Shown: positions 18,765 to 29,106 of the stretch, piece by piece | Position numbering within the stretch: the first letter of the stretch is position 1 | Layout: the number at the start of each line of letters is the position of its first letter | Assembly: GCA_023489485.1 (NCBI GenBank) | Contig: JAMDCU010000106.1 | Location: forward strand, 1 to 45,845 | DNA length: 45,845 bases | Source of the DNA: Chloroflexota bacterium | Lineage (GTDB): Bacteria > Chloroflexota > Anaerolineae > UBA4142 | Direction: 5' to 3' | The notes under the pieces: model-generated | The model's input: the letters and a program-made list of their open reading frames with translations, nothing else | What the model was told of the DNA's origin: nothing | Databases searched by the model: none | Made by a program: the position numbers and the translations under genes

Positions 18765-20885
18765 ATGAGTGACACCCAGGAACTTGAACTACGCGTCGCG
18801 AATCTGGATTGCGAACACGACGCCGCCGCGATTGAGCGCGGCTTGCAGGGATTCGCAGGACTTGTCGGGCTGAAAGTGTACCCCAGCTCCGCCAAGGTCG
18901 CGATCACGTATGACCCAACCTCAACCAAGCCGGAAATGCTGAAAGGAAAACTCGAAGCGCTGGGCTTCCCCCCACAACAAGGCATGCAGATGGCGGAGCA
19001 GCCCAAGGTCTGGCGCAATCCAAAGGTGTTGACCTCGGCAGCGTCAGGTGTGCTCCTTTTGATCGGATGGCTCATCGGACTCGCGGGTGCGCCTGCCATC
19101 GTCTCCGATATCATCTACATCGCCGCGAGTCTCATCGGCGGATACTTCTTCGGACGCGAAGCCATCGAAGAGTTGGTTTTCGAGCGCGAAATCGGAATTG
19201 AGCTCTTGATGGGCACGGCGGCGATTGTCGCGACGCTGATGGGGCTAGCCGCCGAAGGTGCGACGCTCGTCTTTCTGTATTCGATCAGCGAAGCTGCGGA
19301 GGGCTATACGGAAGAAAAAACCCGCGCGGCGATCAAAGCGTTGATGAACCTCGCGCCGAAGGTCGCACTCGTGCGCCGCGATTCGGTTGAACGCGAGATT
19401 CCCGTCGAAGAACTGGTGGTCGGCGATGTGTTCATCGTCAAGCCCGGTCAGGCAGTGGCCACCGACGGTGTGATTCTCGTCGGTGCGTCCAGTGTCAACC
19501 AAGCTCCGGTCACTGGCGAAAGTGTGCCCGTCGAAAAACAGGTGGATGACGTGGTCTTTGCGGGAAGCATCAACGGCGAAGGTGCGCTTGAAGTGCGCGC
19601 GACGAAAACATTCGCGGACAACACCATCGCACGTATCATCCACCTGGTCGAGGAGGCGCAAGAGAAGAAAGGTAAGAGCCAGCGCTTCATCGAAAGATTC
19701 GGTGCGCGCTACAGTCCCTCCGTACTTGCCATTGGCCTCTTGATTGCGATTCTGCCGCCCCTCTTGGTCAGCGCAGATTGGCTCACGTGGATTACGCGCG
19801 CGACTGTGTTCATCGTCGCCGCCGCGCCGTGTGCGCTCGTCATCTCGATTCCGATTACGCTGGTCGCGTCGCTGGGGACAGGCGCGCGACAGGGCGTACT
19901 CATCAAAGGCGGCGTGTACGTCGAAGAATTGGCGAAGGTGAAGGTGATTGCCATGGACAAGACAGGCACGCTGACGCGCGGCGAGCCAGAAGTGACGGAT
20001 GTAGTATCGTGTCGCCACGAACAGTCCAGATCGCCACAAGAGGTCCTAGCGATGGCGGCAGGCATCGAACGGCGCAGCGAGCATCCGCTCGCGCGTGCGA
20101 TTACGCGTCACGCCGAGGCGGAGAAGGTCACGCCCATCGAAGTGATTGAGTTTCGGGCGCTGACGGGTGCAGGCGCATCCGCGCGATTGAACGGGAACAC
20201 GCTATACATCGGCAGTCCCGATTTGTTTCACTCGCGCTTGGGTGTGACGCTCGATTGCGCGTGGGACGACATCAATCACTTACAGGGTGAAGGTAAAACG
20301 GTGGTGGTGGTTGGGGACGATAAGGCGCCGTGGGGCTTGATCGCCATCCGCGACAACATTCGCTCGAATGCAGCAAAGGCGATTGACGCCATCCACGCGG
20401 CCGGCGTGCAAAAGGTGGTGATGCTCACAGGTGATAACGAGCGAACCGCCCAAGCTATCGCAAAAGAACTGGGTATTGACGAAATCTACGCAGACTTGAA
20501 ACCCGAAGACAAGGTAACGAAAGTGCGCGAACTATCTCAGCGATACGGACACGTCGCGATGGTCGGCGATGGTGTAAACGATGCGCCCGCGCTCGCCGAG
20601 GCGACCGTCGGCATCGCGATGGGCGCGGCGGGCACGGATGTCGCGCTGGAAACGGCGGATGTCGCGCTGATGGCAGACGATCTGGAGAAACTCGCGTACG
20701 CGCTGAAACTGGCGAAACGCAATCAATCGGTCGTGAATCAGAATCTCGCACTATCGGCGCTCGTAGTCGGCTCGCTCATCATCGGCGCCATTCTCGGCGT
20801 GTTCACGTTGCCCATTGCGGTCGTGGGGCACGAGGTCAGCGAATGGGTCGTCATTGCGAGTGGGTTGCGGATGCTGCGGGCGTAA
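18765..20885 (+). CDS. heavy-metal-translocating P1B-type ATPase with degenerate HMA domain
   Basis: TGES, DKTGTLT, SEHPLARA, GDGVNDAPAL; TM motif APC, N-terminal NLDCEHDA. Confidence 0.93.
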   Translation: MSDTQELELRVANLDCEHDAAAIERGLQGFAGLVGLKVYPSSAKVAITYDPTSTKPEMLKGKLEALGFPPQQGMQMAEQPKVWRNPKVLTSAASGVLLLIGWLIGLAGAPAIVSDIIYIAASLIGGYFFGREAIEELVFEREIGIELLMGTAAIVATLMGLAAEGATLVFLYSISEAAEGYTEEKTRAAIKALMNLAPKVALVRRDSVEREIPVEELVVGDVFIVKPGQAVATDGVILVGASSVNQAPVTGESVPVEKQVDDVVFAGSINGEGALEVRATKTFADNTIARIIHLVEEAQEKKGKSQRFIERFGARYSPSVLAIGLLIAILPPLLVSADWLTWITRATVFIVAAAPCALVISIPITLVASLGTGARQGVLIKGGVYVEELAKVKVIAMDKTGTLTRGEPEVTDVVSCRHEQSRSPQEVLAMAAGIERRSEHPLARAITRHAEAEKVTPIEVIEFRALTGAGASARLNGNTLYIGSPDLFHSRLGVTLDCAWDDINHLQGEGKTVVVVGDDKAPWGLIAIRDNIRSNAAKAIDAIHAAGVQKVVMLTGDNERTAQAIAKELGIDEIYADLKPEDKVTKVRELSQRYGHVAMVGDGVNDAPALAEATVGIAMGAAGTDVALETADVALMADDLEKLAYALKLAKRNQSVVNQNLALSALVVGSLIIGAILGVFTLPIAVVGHEVSEWVVIASGLRMLRA

Positions 20886-20886
20886 C

Positions 20887-21657
20887 ATGACACCGATAGA
20901 CCGTGTTCCTCTTGTTCCTGACCGTGAACGATCGCGTGGGATATTGCTCAATCGCCTTCTTTACCAGTTGAGACGCCAGTGGCTGCTCATATTCGGTTTG
21001 TCGTTTCTGCTGTTCATGGGATTGCCATGGCTCGCGCCGGTGTTCAAGGAACTGGGCGGGACGAGTGCCGGGAATGCCATCGACGTGATCTAGTCGTTCG
21101 AGTGTCACCAACTGCCGCGGCGCGCCTACTTTCTCTTCGGCCAAGAGATGACCTGTTCGCTGGCTGAGATACAGGCGGCATGGCAACACACCAACGACGC
21201 GCTCATCCTGCGCCAATTCACCGGCAACCCAGAAATGGGCTGGAAATTGGCTTGGTGTGAACGATCGACCTGGATGGATGCCAGTATGTTCGTGAGTGGG
21301 GTGTTCTACGGGAGTTTCCGCAAACGGCTCAAGCCGTTGTCGCCGTGGATGTTCGTTTTGTTTGCCGTGCCATTCGCGATTGACGGCGGCACACACTTTA
21401 CCAGCGATCTGTTTGGGATCGGTAACGGCTTTCGCGACAGCAACATCTGGTTGGTAGTGCTCACCAACAACAGCATGCCTGGGGCCTTCTACGCGGGCGA
21501 TGCGCTTGGCTCGTTCAATTCGTGGATGCGGATCGCGACGGGCGTGTTGTTCGGAATCGGATTCGCGTGGCTGGCGTATCCACAATTTGACTACGCGTCT
21601 GCGGGAGTAGCGCACACAATCGAAATAAAGTTTCAGAAAGCAGGTCTTGCGCTGTGA
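20887..21657 (+). pseudogene. DUF2085-family membrane protein interrupted by in-frame TAG 21091-21093
   Basis: MTPIDRV...NAIDVI-*-SFECHQLPRRAYFLFGQEMTCSLAEIQ...; upstream and downstream ORFs in same frame; CHQLP..A/SYFLFG is the DUF2085 signature. Confidence 0.7.
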
Positions 21658-21743
21658 CCAATTCTCGCGGGCTGATTCGAAGCTAGGATGTGTGAGGGCC
21701 TACATAGCCCATCGAAAAAGACATTGAAAGGAGTTCAGTTACA

Positions 21744-22151
21744 ATGGCACCGTATGGAATGCAGATTACACTCCCAGGCTCCCTGGAAGAAATCAAAGCC
21801 AGGGTGGTCGAGGCGCTAAAGCAGCAGGGGTTCGGCGTACTCACCGAGATTGACGTACAAAAGACCTTGAAGCAAAAGATCGGCGTAGACTTTGAGCCCT
21901 ATCTGATCCTGGGGGCGTGCAACCCGCAACTTGCCCATAGAGCCCTTTCCGCAGATCGTTCCATCGGCTTATTGCTACCATGCAACGTGGTATTGCGGAG
22001 CACGGGAGAGACGGTGGAAGTCAGTATCCTTGATCCCGAGGTGATGTTTAGTGTGGCTGAACCAGAGACCCAGGCACTCCTGGCTACGCTTCCTCAGGCT
22101 GCGAAAACTCGTTTGCAAAATGCGCTGGCGACTCTGAAGAACCAGGGCTGA
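21744..22151 (+). CDS. DUF302-family protein
   Basis: EEIKARVVEALKQQGFGVLTEIDVQKTLKQKIGVDFEPYLILGACNPQLAHRAL...LLPCNVVLR. Confidence 0.9.
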   Translation: MAPYGMQITLPGSLEEIKARVVEALKQQGFGVLTEIDVQKTLKQKIGVDFEPYLILGACNPQLAHRALSADRSIGLLLPCNVVLRSTGETVEVSILDPEVMFSVAEPETQALLATLPQAAKTRLQNALATLKNQG

Positions 22152-22159
22152 AACACCAA

Positions 22160-23062
22160 GTGGAAAACTTCAAAGTAAATAACGCAGCCCTGCCGCGACG
22201 CGCCAAGCTCATCCCGTGGATCGGCCCAACTTTTCTGATCGCGGTCGTGGTGATCTTTCTGCTGCTACCGTTTCCATTGATGGACAAGCTGCACGGCGTC
22301 TGCTTCGGCATCTGACCGCAGCGTCCCAGCCACTCGTACCTTCTGGGTGGCACGACGCTTCCGGGTGAAGCGTTTCTGCGCGCGAACGTGCCTGGGTTCG
22401 CGCTAATTGATCCTGAAGAGCCAATGATTTTGCCATTGGAAGCACGCATGTTTGGAATGTTCGTCGGCTTTAGCGTGGTGTGGGCGTACTTGATCGCAAT
22501 CGGACGCGGGCGCGCGAAAGGGATGCCGCCCGCGCCGATTCTCTTGACCCTCGTCCTATTCGTCGGCGTGATGGGCGTGGATGGGCTCAACGCAACGGCA
22601 TACGATCTTCACCAGAATCTGCCGTTAATTCCATTTCTGTACGAACCCCGTCTGCAATGGCGGCTAGCCACGGGCGTGCTCACGGGTATCGCCTTTGCAG
22701 GCATCTTGACGCCCGTCGTGAACTTTACGCTGTGGCGCGCGAATGATCCTCGTCCGATCATAGAGAATTGGAAACAGGTCCTCATCGCGCTGGCGCTCGC
22801 CGCTGGGTTGTTCATCGCGAACGAATCCCGTCTCGGTATCCTGTTCTATCCGTTCGCGATCCTCACGGACGTGAGTGTGTTGATATTGGTTGGATTCATC
22901 AATATGGTCTTTGTGGTGTCCTTCTGCCGCAAAGAGGGGCTTACCGTCACCTGGTTTGACGCGCTCAATCCATTGGCGTTGGGCGTCTTCCTGGGGTTGA
23001 TCGAACTCGGCGTATTATCGTTGATGCGCTACGCGGTGTTGGGGACGACGATATTGCCCTAA
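22160..23062 (+). CDS. DUF2085-family membrane protein with in-frame TGA (candidate selenoprotein)
   Basis: GTG 22160 in frame with TGA 22313-22315 and ORF 22388-23062; read-through LMDKLHGVCFGI-U-PQRPSHSYLLGG...LPLEARMFGMFVGF; family has Cys at this position (CHQ/CPQRP). Confidence 0.8.
22329..22351 (+). promoter_or_regulatory. candidate bacterial SECIS hairpin downstream of TGA 22313
   Basis: GCCACTC-GTACCTTCT-GGGTGGC: 7 bp including one G.U, loop begins with G 20 nt after the UGA. Confidence 0.45.
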
Positions 23063-23231
23063 ACCGTGGGTAGCAATTCGGACGGTTCGTCATTGGAATG
23101 TGACAGATCGTAGAGATGTTGAGGGTAACTCACCAAACACGCACAAGTTCTTCGACAATTCTTCACATCTCGCGTGTACTATCTGGTGTGCGGGATGTAA
23201 TGTGCGCGGGAATGAGCGGGGGATAGAAGGA

Positions 23232-23924
23232 ATGGCCATGGGCAAGAAGATTTTGATTGTCGATGACGAAAAAAAGATCGTGAAGGTGGTGCGCGGCTAT
23301 CTGGAACAGGCGGCCTTCAGCGTCGTCGTCGCTTGCGACGGCAAGCAAGCGCTCACTGTGTTTCGCCATGAAAAACCGGACCTCGTTCTCCTGGATCTCA
23401 ATTTGCCCGAAATGGACGGACTCGATGTCGCCCGCGCCCTGCGCCAAGACTCGTCAGTGCCGATCATCATGTTGACGGCGCGAATCGAAGAAACGGACCG
23501 TTTGATCGGTTTGGAACTCGGCGCGGATGATTACGTCACCAAGCCGTTTAGTCCGCGGGAGGTCGTGGCGCGCGTGCGGACCGTCCTTCGCCGTGTGGAG
23601 GGTCAGACGGCAACCATCGAAATCTTGCGTGCGGGCGCCATTGAACTCGACGCGACCACGCACACTGTAACCGTGCTGGGCAAACCGGCGGAGCTGACGC
23701 CGACCGAATTCGACCTGCTGAAAGTGTTAATACTAACCCCTGGGCGGGTCTACACACGGCTGCAATTGCTCGACCAAGTGCAAGGCGAGACCTATGACGG
23801 CTACGAGCGGACGGTGGATGCACACATCAAGAACTTGCGTCGCAAGATTGGAGATGACCCGAAACAGCCGCACATCATCCTGACGGTGTTCGGGATCGGT
23901 TACAAATTCGCGGAAGGAATGTGA
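23232..23924 (+). CDS. OmpR-family response regulator
   Basis: [33 protein letters not shown], winged-helix C-terminus [18 protein letters not shown]. Confidence 0.93.
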   Translation: MAMGKKILIVDDEKKIVKVVRGYLEQAAFSVVVACDGKQALTVFRHEKPDLVLLDLNLPEMDGLDVARALRQDSSVPIIMLTARIEETDRLIGLELGADDYVTKPFSPREVVARVRTVLRRVEGQTATIEILRAGAIELDATTHTVTVLGKPAELTPTEFDLLKVLILTPGRVYTRLQLLDQVQGETYDGYERTVDAHIKNLRRKIGDDPKQPHIILTVFGIGYKFAEGM

Positions 23925-23935
23925 GGAGAGGATCA

Positions 23936-25393
23936 ATGCGCAGCTTGCGGGTTCGCTTGATGGGCGCGTTCGTCGTGGTCATCGTCGTCGGTATGGTCGT
24001 CGTCGCGGTTCTCGCCCATCGCGCGACGGCGAGTGAGTTTCAACTCTACGTCACGCGCGGCGGGCAGGCGTGGGCGCAGCGCCTGGCACCCACGCTGGCC
24101 GCCTATTACGCGCAGAACAAGAGTTGGAATGGAGTGGACGCGCTCCTGCGACCCTCGCCGCGCAGCACGGGCAGCGCGCCCAATTGGGGAATGGGTTCGT
24201 GGATGATGGGCGGGATGGGCGGCATGACCGGGCGCGACTGGGACATGGGGCCCATGATGATGGACTGGGAAATGTGGACGGCGATGGACCTACGCCTGGT
24301 TCTCGCCGACGCCCAGGGCAATGTCATCGCGGATTCGACGAACGAATGGAACGGACGGGCGCTCCCAACGACTGCGCTGAAAGAGGCCACGCCGATTCAG
24401 GTGAATGGGCGCACCGTCGGCTCGCTCGTCGTCACTACACTCGATACGTCGCGCGCGGCAAACACACCCGCCAGCGACTTTCTCAGTTCCGTCAATCGTT
24501 CGATTCTGCTCGCCGCGCTCGCGTCGGGCGTGATTGCGCTCGCGCTCGGTTTCGTTCTCTTTCGCCAAATCACGTCACCGATCAGCGCGATGATCGTCGC
24601 CGCGCGGAACATCGCGGCGGGTGATTTGCGCCAACGCGTCGCAGTGCGGGATGGCGACGAAATCGGACAACTCGGCGGTGCGTTCAACACGATGGCGGAC
24701 CATCTGGCGCGACAAGAGGAATTGCGTCACAATCTGCTCGCCGACATCGCGCATGAATTGCGCAATCCACTGGGCGTGATTCAAAGCGAGTTGGAGGCGA
24801 TGCTCGATGGAGTGAATCCGTTGAATGCGGAGGGCGTCGAATCGGTTCACGCCGAGACCTTGTTCCTCACGCGCTTGATCAATGATCTGCGGGTCTTGTC
24901 GCTTGCCGAAGCGGGGCAACTCAAACTCGAACGCGCGCCGAACGATGTCGCCGCGCTCGCGCGGGACATAGTCGAGCGAACGCAGACCCAGGCGCAGGAA
25001 AAGAATATCGCGCTTGAACTCAACGCGCCCGCCGTCGTGCCTAAAGCCAACGTGGACCCGGACCGCATCGCCCAAGTGATTCGCAACCTGGTATCGAATG
25101 CACTGCGCTACGCACCGAACGATGGACAGGTCACCGTACGGGTCAACGCGACGAACAGCGCCATCAAAATTAGCGTGAGCGACAATGGCACAGGAATTGC
25201 GCCGGAAGACGTGCCGCATGTCTTCGACCGCTTTTATCGCGCGGACAAATCGCGGACGCGTGCGAGCGGCGGTTCGGGCTTGGGGCTTGCCATCGTCAAG
25301 CAGTTGGTCGAGGCGCACGGTGGGCGCGTGGGCGTGGAAAGTGAAAAGGGGAAAGGCGCGCGTTTTTGGTTCACACTGCCCATCGCGGCGTAG
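23936..25393 (+). CDS. sensor histidine kinase with Met-rich periplasmic region
   Basis: [25 protein letters not shown]-box, [13 protein letters not shown]-type N-box, [17 protein letters not shown]; sensor segment [30 protein letters not shown]. Confidence 0.93.
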   Translation: MRSLRVRLMGAFVVVIVVGMVVVAVLAHRATASEFQLYVTRGGQAWAQRLAPTLAAYYAQNKSWNGVDALLRPSPRSTGSAPNWGMGSWMMGGMGGMTGRDWDMGPMMMDWEMWTAMDLRLVLADAQGNVIADSTNEWNGRALPTTALKEATPIQVNGRTVGSLVVTTLDTSRAANTPASDFLSSVNRSILLAALASGVIALALGFVLFRQITSPISAMIVAARNIAAGDLRQRVAVRDGDEIGQLGGAFNTMADHLARQEELRHNLLADIAHELRNPLGVIQSELEAMLDGVNPLNAEGVESVHAETLFLTRLINDLRVLSLAEAGQLKLERAPNDVAALARDIVERTQTQAQEKNIALELNAPAVVPKANVDPDRIAQVIRNLVSNALRYAPNDGQVTVRVNATNSAIKISVSDNGTGIAPEDVPHVFDRFYRADKSRTRASGGSGLGLAIVKQLVEAHGGRVGVESEKGKGARFWFTLPIAA

Positions 25394-25491
25394 GATCTTC
25401 ACAAACTCCGCACTCCATCTTCACAACCGCTTCACACCTTTTTGCGATACTCCGTTTTCAAGTGAGACACTAACGAAAGGAGAAAGACCCG

Positions 25492-25899
25492 ATGAGTAGA
25501 ATCGGTTTGATTGCACTCGTTGCCATTGTATTGCTCATCTTCCTCGTCTTCGGAGCAGGTCTGCTCGTCCCCTTTGGTTGGGGATGCTGCGGCGGATGGA
25601 GGAACACAAATGGCTGGGCCATGATGGGACCCTGGGGAATGGGACCTTGGATAATGGGCGGATTCGGCTTTCCGTTGATTGGAGGAATCATGATGTTTCT
25701 ATTCTGGGCGCTGGTCATCGGCGGGATCGTGTGGCTGGTGGTCTGGCTGGTGCGCGGCGGCGCTCAATCGGCGTCACGCGCGCTGATGAGCACGCCGAGC
25801 ATGAATCAGACCCCGCTCGACCTCCTCAAAGTGCGCTACGCCAAAGGCGAAATCACCAAAGAGCAATTCGAGGACATGAAACGCGATCTCAGTGCGTGA
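25492..25899 (+). CDS. SHOCT-domain small membrane protein
   Basis: C-terminal LDLLKVRYAKGEITKEQFEDMKRDLS. Confidence 0.85.
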   Translation: MSRIGLIALVAIVLLIFLVFGAGLLVPFGWGCCGGWRNTNGWAMMGPWGMGPWIMGGFGFPLIGGIMMFLFWALVIGGIVWLVVWLVRGGAQSASRALMSTPSMNQTPLDLLKVRYAKGEITKEQFEDMKRDLSA

Positions 25900-26043
25900 G
25901 CACACAAGAAGGTTGGCATTCAGATCACGCTGATCATCGCGACATCGCATTTTCTTCACCAACTCCGCACTTCATGTTCATGACTTCTTCACACGCGAGT
26001 ACGATACTGTGGCCGTAACATCAAATTCCTGGAGGAATCGAAA

Positions 26044-26880
26044 ATGAAAGCTAAATTGCTTGCATTATTCGGTGTCGTGTTACTCGCCGGCGCACTGGCT
26101 CTGTTCAGTACGGTTTCGCCCGCCGCCGCGCAGGGTCCCACCCCAAATCCGACACCTGTACCTTATGGTCCATGGGGTAATTGGGGAGGGATGGGCGGAA
26201 TGATGGGACGCGGCATGGCGGGTGGTTATGGAATGCGCGGCTATGGCTGGGGCAATGCGCCTAGTCAGACGATCACTCCGACCGTCCCGTATGGCAACCG
26301 TTGGTGCTGCGGAGGCTGGGGTGGTATGATGGGTGGCTACGGCATGATGGGCGGCTATGGCTATCCACAGAACGCGACGCCGCTCACGCTTGACCAAGCC
26401 GTACCGCGCGTCCAGCAGTACATCGCCGCATACAATAATGCCGATTTGAAACTAGCCGAAGTCGAAGAGTACGCTTGGAACTTTTATGCCGTAGTCGAAG
26501 AAAAGAGTACGGGCCTTGGCGCGTTCCAACTAATCATGGACAAGGCCAGCGGCGCGGTCTATCCCGAAATGGGACCGAACATGATGTGGAATACCAAGTA
26601 CTCGCCGATGGGAAGTATGATAGGCGGGTTCGGATTCAATCAACCATCGGGTAAAATGACCGTGACGATCCACCAAGCCCGCAGCAACGCGGCCCAGTAT
26701 CTCAAAACGTATCTGCCGAATACCACAGTCGAGGACCAGGGGGATACGTTCTACGGCTATTACAACTTTGACGTGCTGCAAAACGGCAAGACCTATGGAA
26801 TGTTGAGCGTGAACGGGTACACGGGCGCGGTGTGGCTCCATACTTGGCACGGCGATTACATCGCCACGAAAGATCTCTAG
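26044..26880 (+). CDS. secreted Met/Gly-rich protein
   Basis: Signal peptide; repeated GGMMGRGMAGGYGMRGYG / GGMMGGYGMMGGYGY. Confidence 0.75.
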   Translation: MKAKLLALFGVVLLAGALALFSTVSPAAAQGPTPNPTPVPYGPWGNWGGMGGMMGRGMAGGYGMRGYGWGNAPSQTITPTVPYGNRWCCGGWGGMMGGYGMMGGYGYPQNATPLTLDQAVPRVQQYIAAYNNADLKLAEVEEYAWNFYAVVEEKSTGLGAFQLIMDKASGAVYPEMGPNMMWNTKYSPMGSMIGGFGFNQPSGKMTVTIHQARSNAAQYLKTYLPNTTVEDQGDTFYGYYNFDVLQNGKTYGMLSVNGYTGAVWLHTWHGDYIATKDL

Positions 26881-26903
26881 CCACCCACTGAGGACCGAAC
26901 GCG

Positions 26904-27161
26904 TCAATGTGCAGCCACAGGCGTCGCCGCAGGGGTGAGGTTCAACCGGACATAGATATCTGCGGCGATGGCTTCATCGACGGCAAATTGGATGAAGCCA
27001 CACTCGAACACGAACGAGGGGGAGCGGCGGAGCAAGCGAATCTTGCCGCCCGGCAGGATGCCCATCGCCATGATCTTCTGGAGGCGCCCTGCATCGGTCA
27101 TCCGGATGTACGCCACTTCCCCACCCTTCTCCGGCTCCAGCTCGTTGAGCGGAGCAATCAG
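26904..27161 (-). CDS. FeoA-domain protein (start codon uncertain)
   Basis: LNELEPEKGGEVAYIRMTDAGRLQKIMAMGILPGGKIRLLRRSPSFVFECGFIQFAVDEAIAADIYVRL. Confidence 0.65.
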   Translation of the reverse strand: MIAPLNELEPEKGGEVAYIRMTDAGRLQKIMAMGILPGGKIRLLRRSPSFVFECGFIQFAVDEAIAADIYVRLNLTPAATPVAAH

Positions 27162-27628
27162 CCGACCCGGCGTGGCGCGTGATTGTCGGCAGCACTCTCC
27201 TGGGGAAGCATCCGCAGCACGTGCTCGGTCACGGCGCCAGTGATCCGGATACATTGCTCCAGGTGTTCGGGACTGCCGAATTCGAACCTGCGGATGAGGA
27301 CTTTGCAGCACGTGCTCCCGAATTCCTCGTGGAACCAATCGTGCAATTCTTTGGCCTTCGCCAGTGCGGCGGCATTGTCTGCCCCCGGCTCGGTGCGACC
27401 ATATTTCAACCCGAGCGCCATGATTCCACCCGTCAATGCCCCGCACGAGCAACCCGCCAAGCCCATCCCCACGGGGAACCCGGAGGCGAGGCGAACAACC
27501 TCGGCCGGAACGGGCCGCCCGAGGTGATCGTTCACGACCGTGAACAGAGACTCGGAGCATAGATACTGCTTGTTGCGGTACAAATTCTCAGCTCGCGCCC
27601 TCAGTTCGGCAATTTTGTTCTCGTCCAT
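27158..27628 (-). CDS. C_GCAxxG_C_C-family redox protein
   Basis: GMGLAGCSCGALTGGIMALGLKYG, STCCKVL, CIRITGAVTEHVLRML. Confidence 0.8.
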   Translation of the reverse strand: MDENKIAELRARAENLYRNKQYLCSESLFTVVNDHLGRPVPAEVVRLASGFPVGMGLAGCSCGALTGGIMALGLKYGRTEPGADNAAALAKAKELHDWFHEEFGSTCCKVLIRRFEFGSPEHLEQCIRITGAVTEHVLRMLPQESAADNHAPRRVG

Positions 27629-27684
27629 GGATCCCTCCCAGACGACCTAAGTGTGATATCCTCACGACCGGTCTGTCAGGCCGG

Positions 27685-28026
27685 TCATACGCTCACCACT
27701 TTCGCGGCCCGCGCAATCGCTTCGAGGATATCTGGCATCCCGCCCACAATGCCGATTGCGCGCTGCTCGCTTAATCCAAAGTAATCCAGGCAAGTAGAGC
27801 ACACGACCAGTTCGACGCCTTTTTTCTCGAGCCGTCGGAGTTCGTCCAGGACCGGCGAACCCTTGCAGACGAGCTTCACGGCGTCGGTGTAAAAACAGAT
27901 TTGACTGGGCAGCGGGTCTGTTTCTCCGAGCAGGGTCAGGAATTTCACCGCCAGTTTCTGCTGCAGTTCGGCGGGACCCTCGCCCACGCCAAAGCGAGTG
28001 AAAAGAACGACTGTTGGGTTTGACAT
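27685..28026 (-). CDS. DsrE-like protein related to selenium-metabolism protein YedF
   Basis: GEGPAELQQKLAVKFLTLLGETDPLPSQICFYTDAVKLVCKGSPVLDELRRLEKKGVELVVCSTCLDYFGL...IGIVGGMPDILEAI matches the YedF C-terminal DsrE domain pattern. Confidence 0.75.
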   Translation of the reverse strand: MSNPTVVLFTRFGVGEGPAELQQKLAVKFLTLLGETDPLPSQICFYTDAVKLVCKGSPVLDELRRLEKKGVELVVCSTCLDYFGLSEQRAIGIVGGMPDILEAIARAAKVVSV

Positions 28027-28617
28027 GATGGCTCCTCGTGATTGCTCGTGCAGTTTCAGCAGACAGGTGACCCGTTCGATCGCGCTAACCAGGTTGTTCC
28101 TGTCTGCCGCGGTGGTTGAGCATATCCATCTCGTACTTGTTTCCTTCGCGTGGCATCCAATCCGCGCCGCGTATCGGCATTACGGGCGGAAGGCATGAAC
28201 GCCCTCCGAGTGGCGCGGCCAAGATACATGGCGGCGTCCGTGCTCAACGGGGCTCATGACCGCGCCGAGAGAAGGAATACCTAAGGCTTCTCGTTCTCTT
28301 TGAAGGATCAGTAAATACTGGGATGGATCTTGCCGACTTGCTGCTGTCGACGCGTCTAGTCTCCGCGCCTGCCAACAGCAAGTGATAGGAAGGCGAGGTT
28401 ACCGGAGAGGCTGGACGCGCGTGAAGAATATGGCCGAATGCCGCACGGACATTCCGCATCCGACTCATCAAAGCTTGAGAATGATCATTCGTATTCCTTT
28501 CATGGGGTCTGCCTTTCGGCCTGGCTGTTCCGAATACCGAGGAGAGCTACTCTCATTCTACAGAGTCCAGTTCGACTTTGTCAAATGACCTGGGCCGGCC
28601 GGCAGCGCCCCTGTGGC

Positions 28618-29094
28618 TCAAGGCAGCGTCTTCAAGTAGGCGAGCAGGTCGTTCCATTCCGCATCGGTCAGCTGCCAGTGTGGCATCGGCCAGTCGAGCG
28701 GTTTGCCCTCCGGGTCGAGCCCCTGTGTCACGGCGCGCCGGATCTGGTCATCGGTGTAGGTGGGACCGCGTGTCCCATCGGGCTCCGAAAAGCCAGCGGG
28801 GTCCGTGAGATTACGGTACGTGATATTGGGGCTCACGAACATCATCGTGCGCAGGCCGTGACCATCAGTGCCGTGGCAGCTGGCACAGCCGGCTTGCATC
28901 ATGCCCATACCGCCCGAGTAAGGAATGGGTTGTCCACTCGGGTCTGTGCCCGTCTGGAAGATCCACTGCCCCCGTGCGATCGGTGTGCTGGCGGCGGTCG
29001 CTCCTGACAGGATTCCGGTGCCAAGCAGTAAGAGACCGACAACCCCAACGGCGACCAGCACCAGGCCGCCGATCAGCCATCCTGTCCCTTTCAT
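28618..29094 (-). CDS. membrane-anchored cytochrome c
   Basis: N-terminal TM, MQAGCASCHGTDGHG haem motif, C-terminal LTDAEWNDLLAYLKTL. Confidence 0.9.
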   Translation of the reverse strand: MKGTGWLIGGLVLVAVGVVGLLLLGTGILSGATAASTPIARGQWIFQTGTDPSGQPIPYSGGMGMMQAGCASCHGTDGHGLRTMMFVSPNITYRNLTDPAGFSEPDGTRGPTYTDDQIRRAVTQGLDPEGKPLDWPMPHWQLTDAEWNDLLAYLKTLP

Positions 29095-29106
29095 CCCAGC
29101 CTCCCT

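Noticed and set aside
22352-22376. ACGCTTC-CGGGT-GAAGCGT hairpin as SECIS for the DUF2085 TGA
   Set aside because: Loop lies about 46 nt after the UGA, beyond the usual bacterial SECIS range; the hairpin at 22329-22351 fits better
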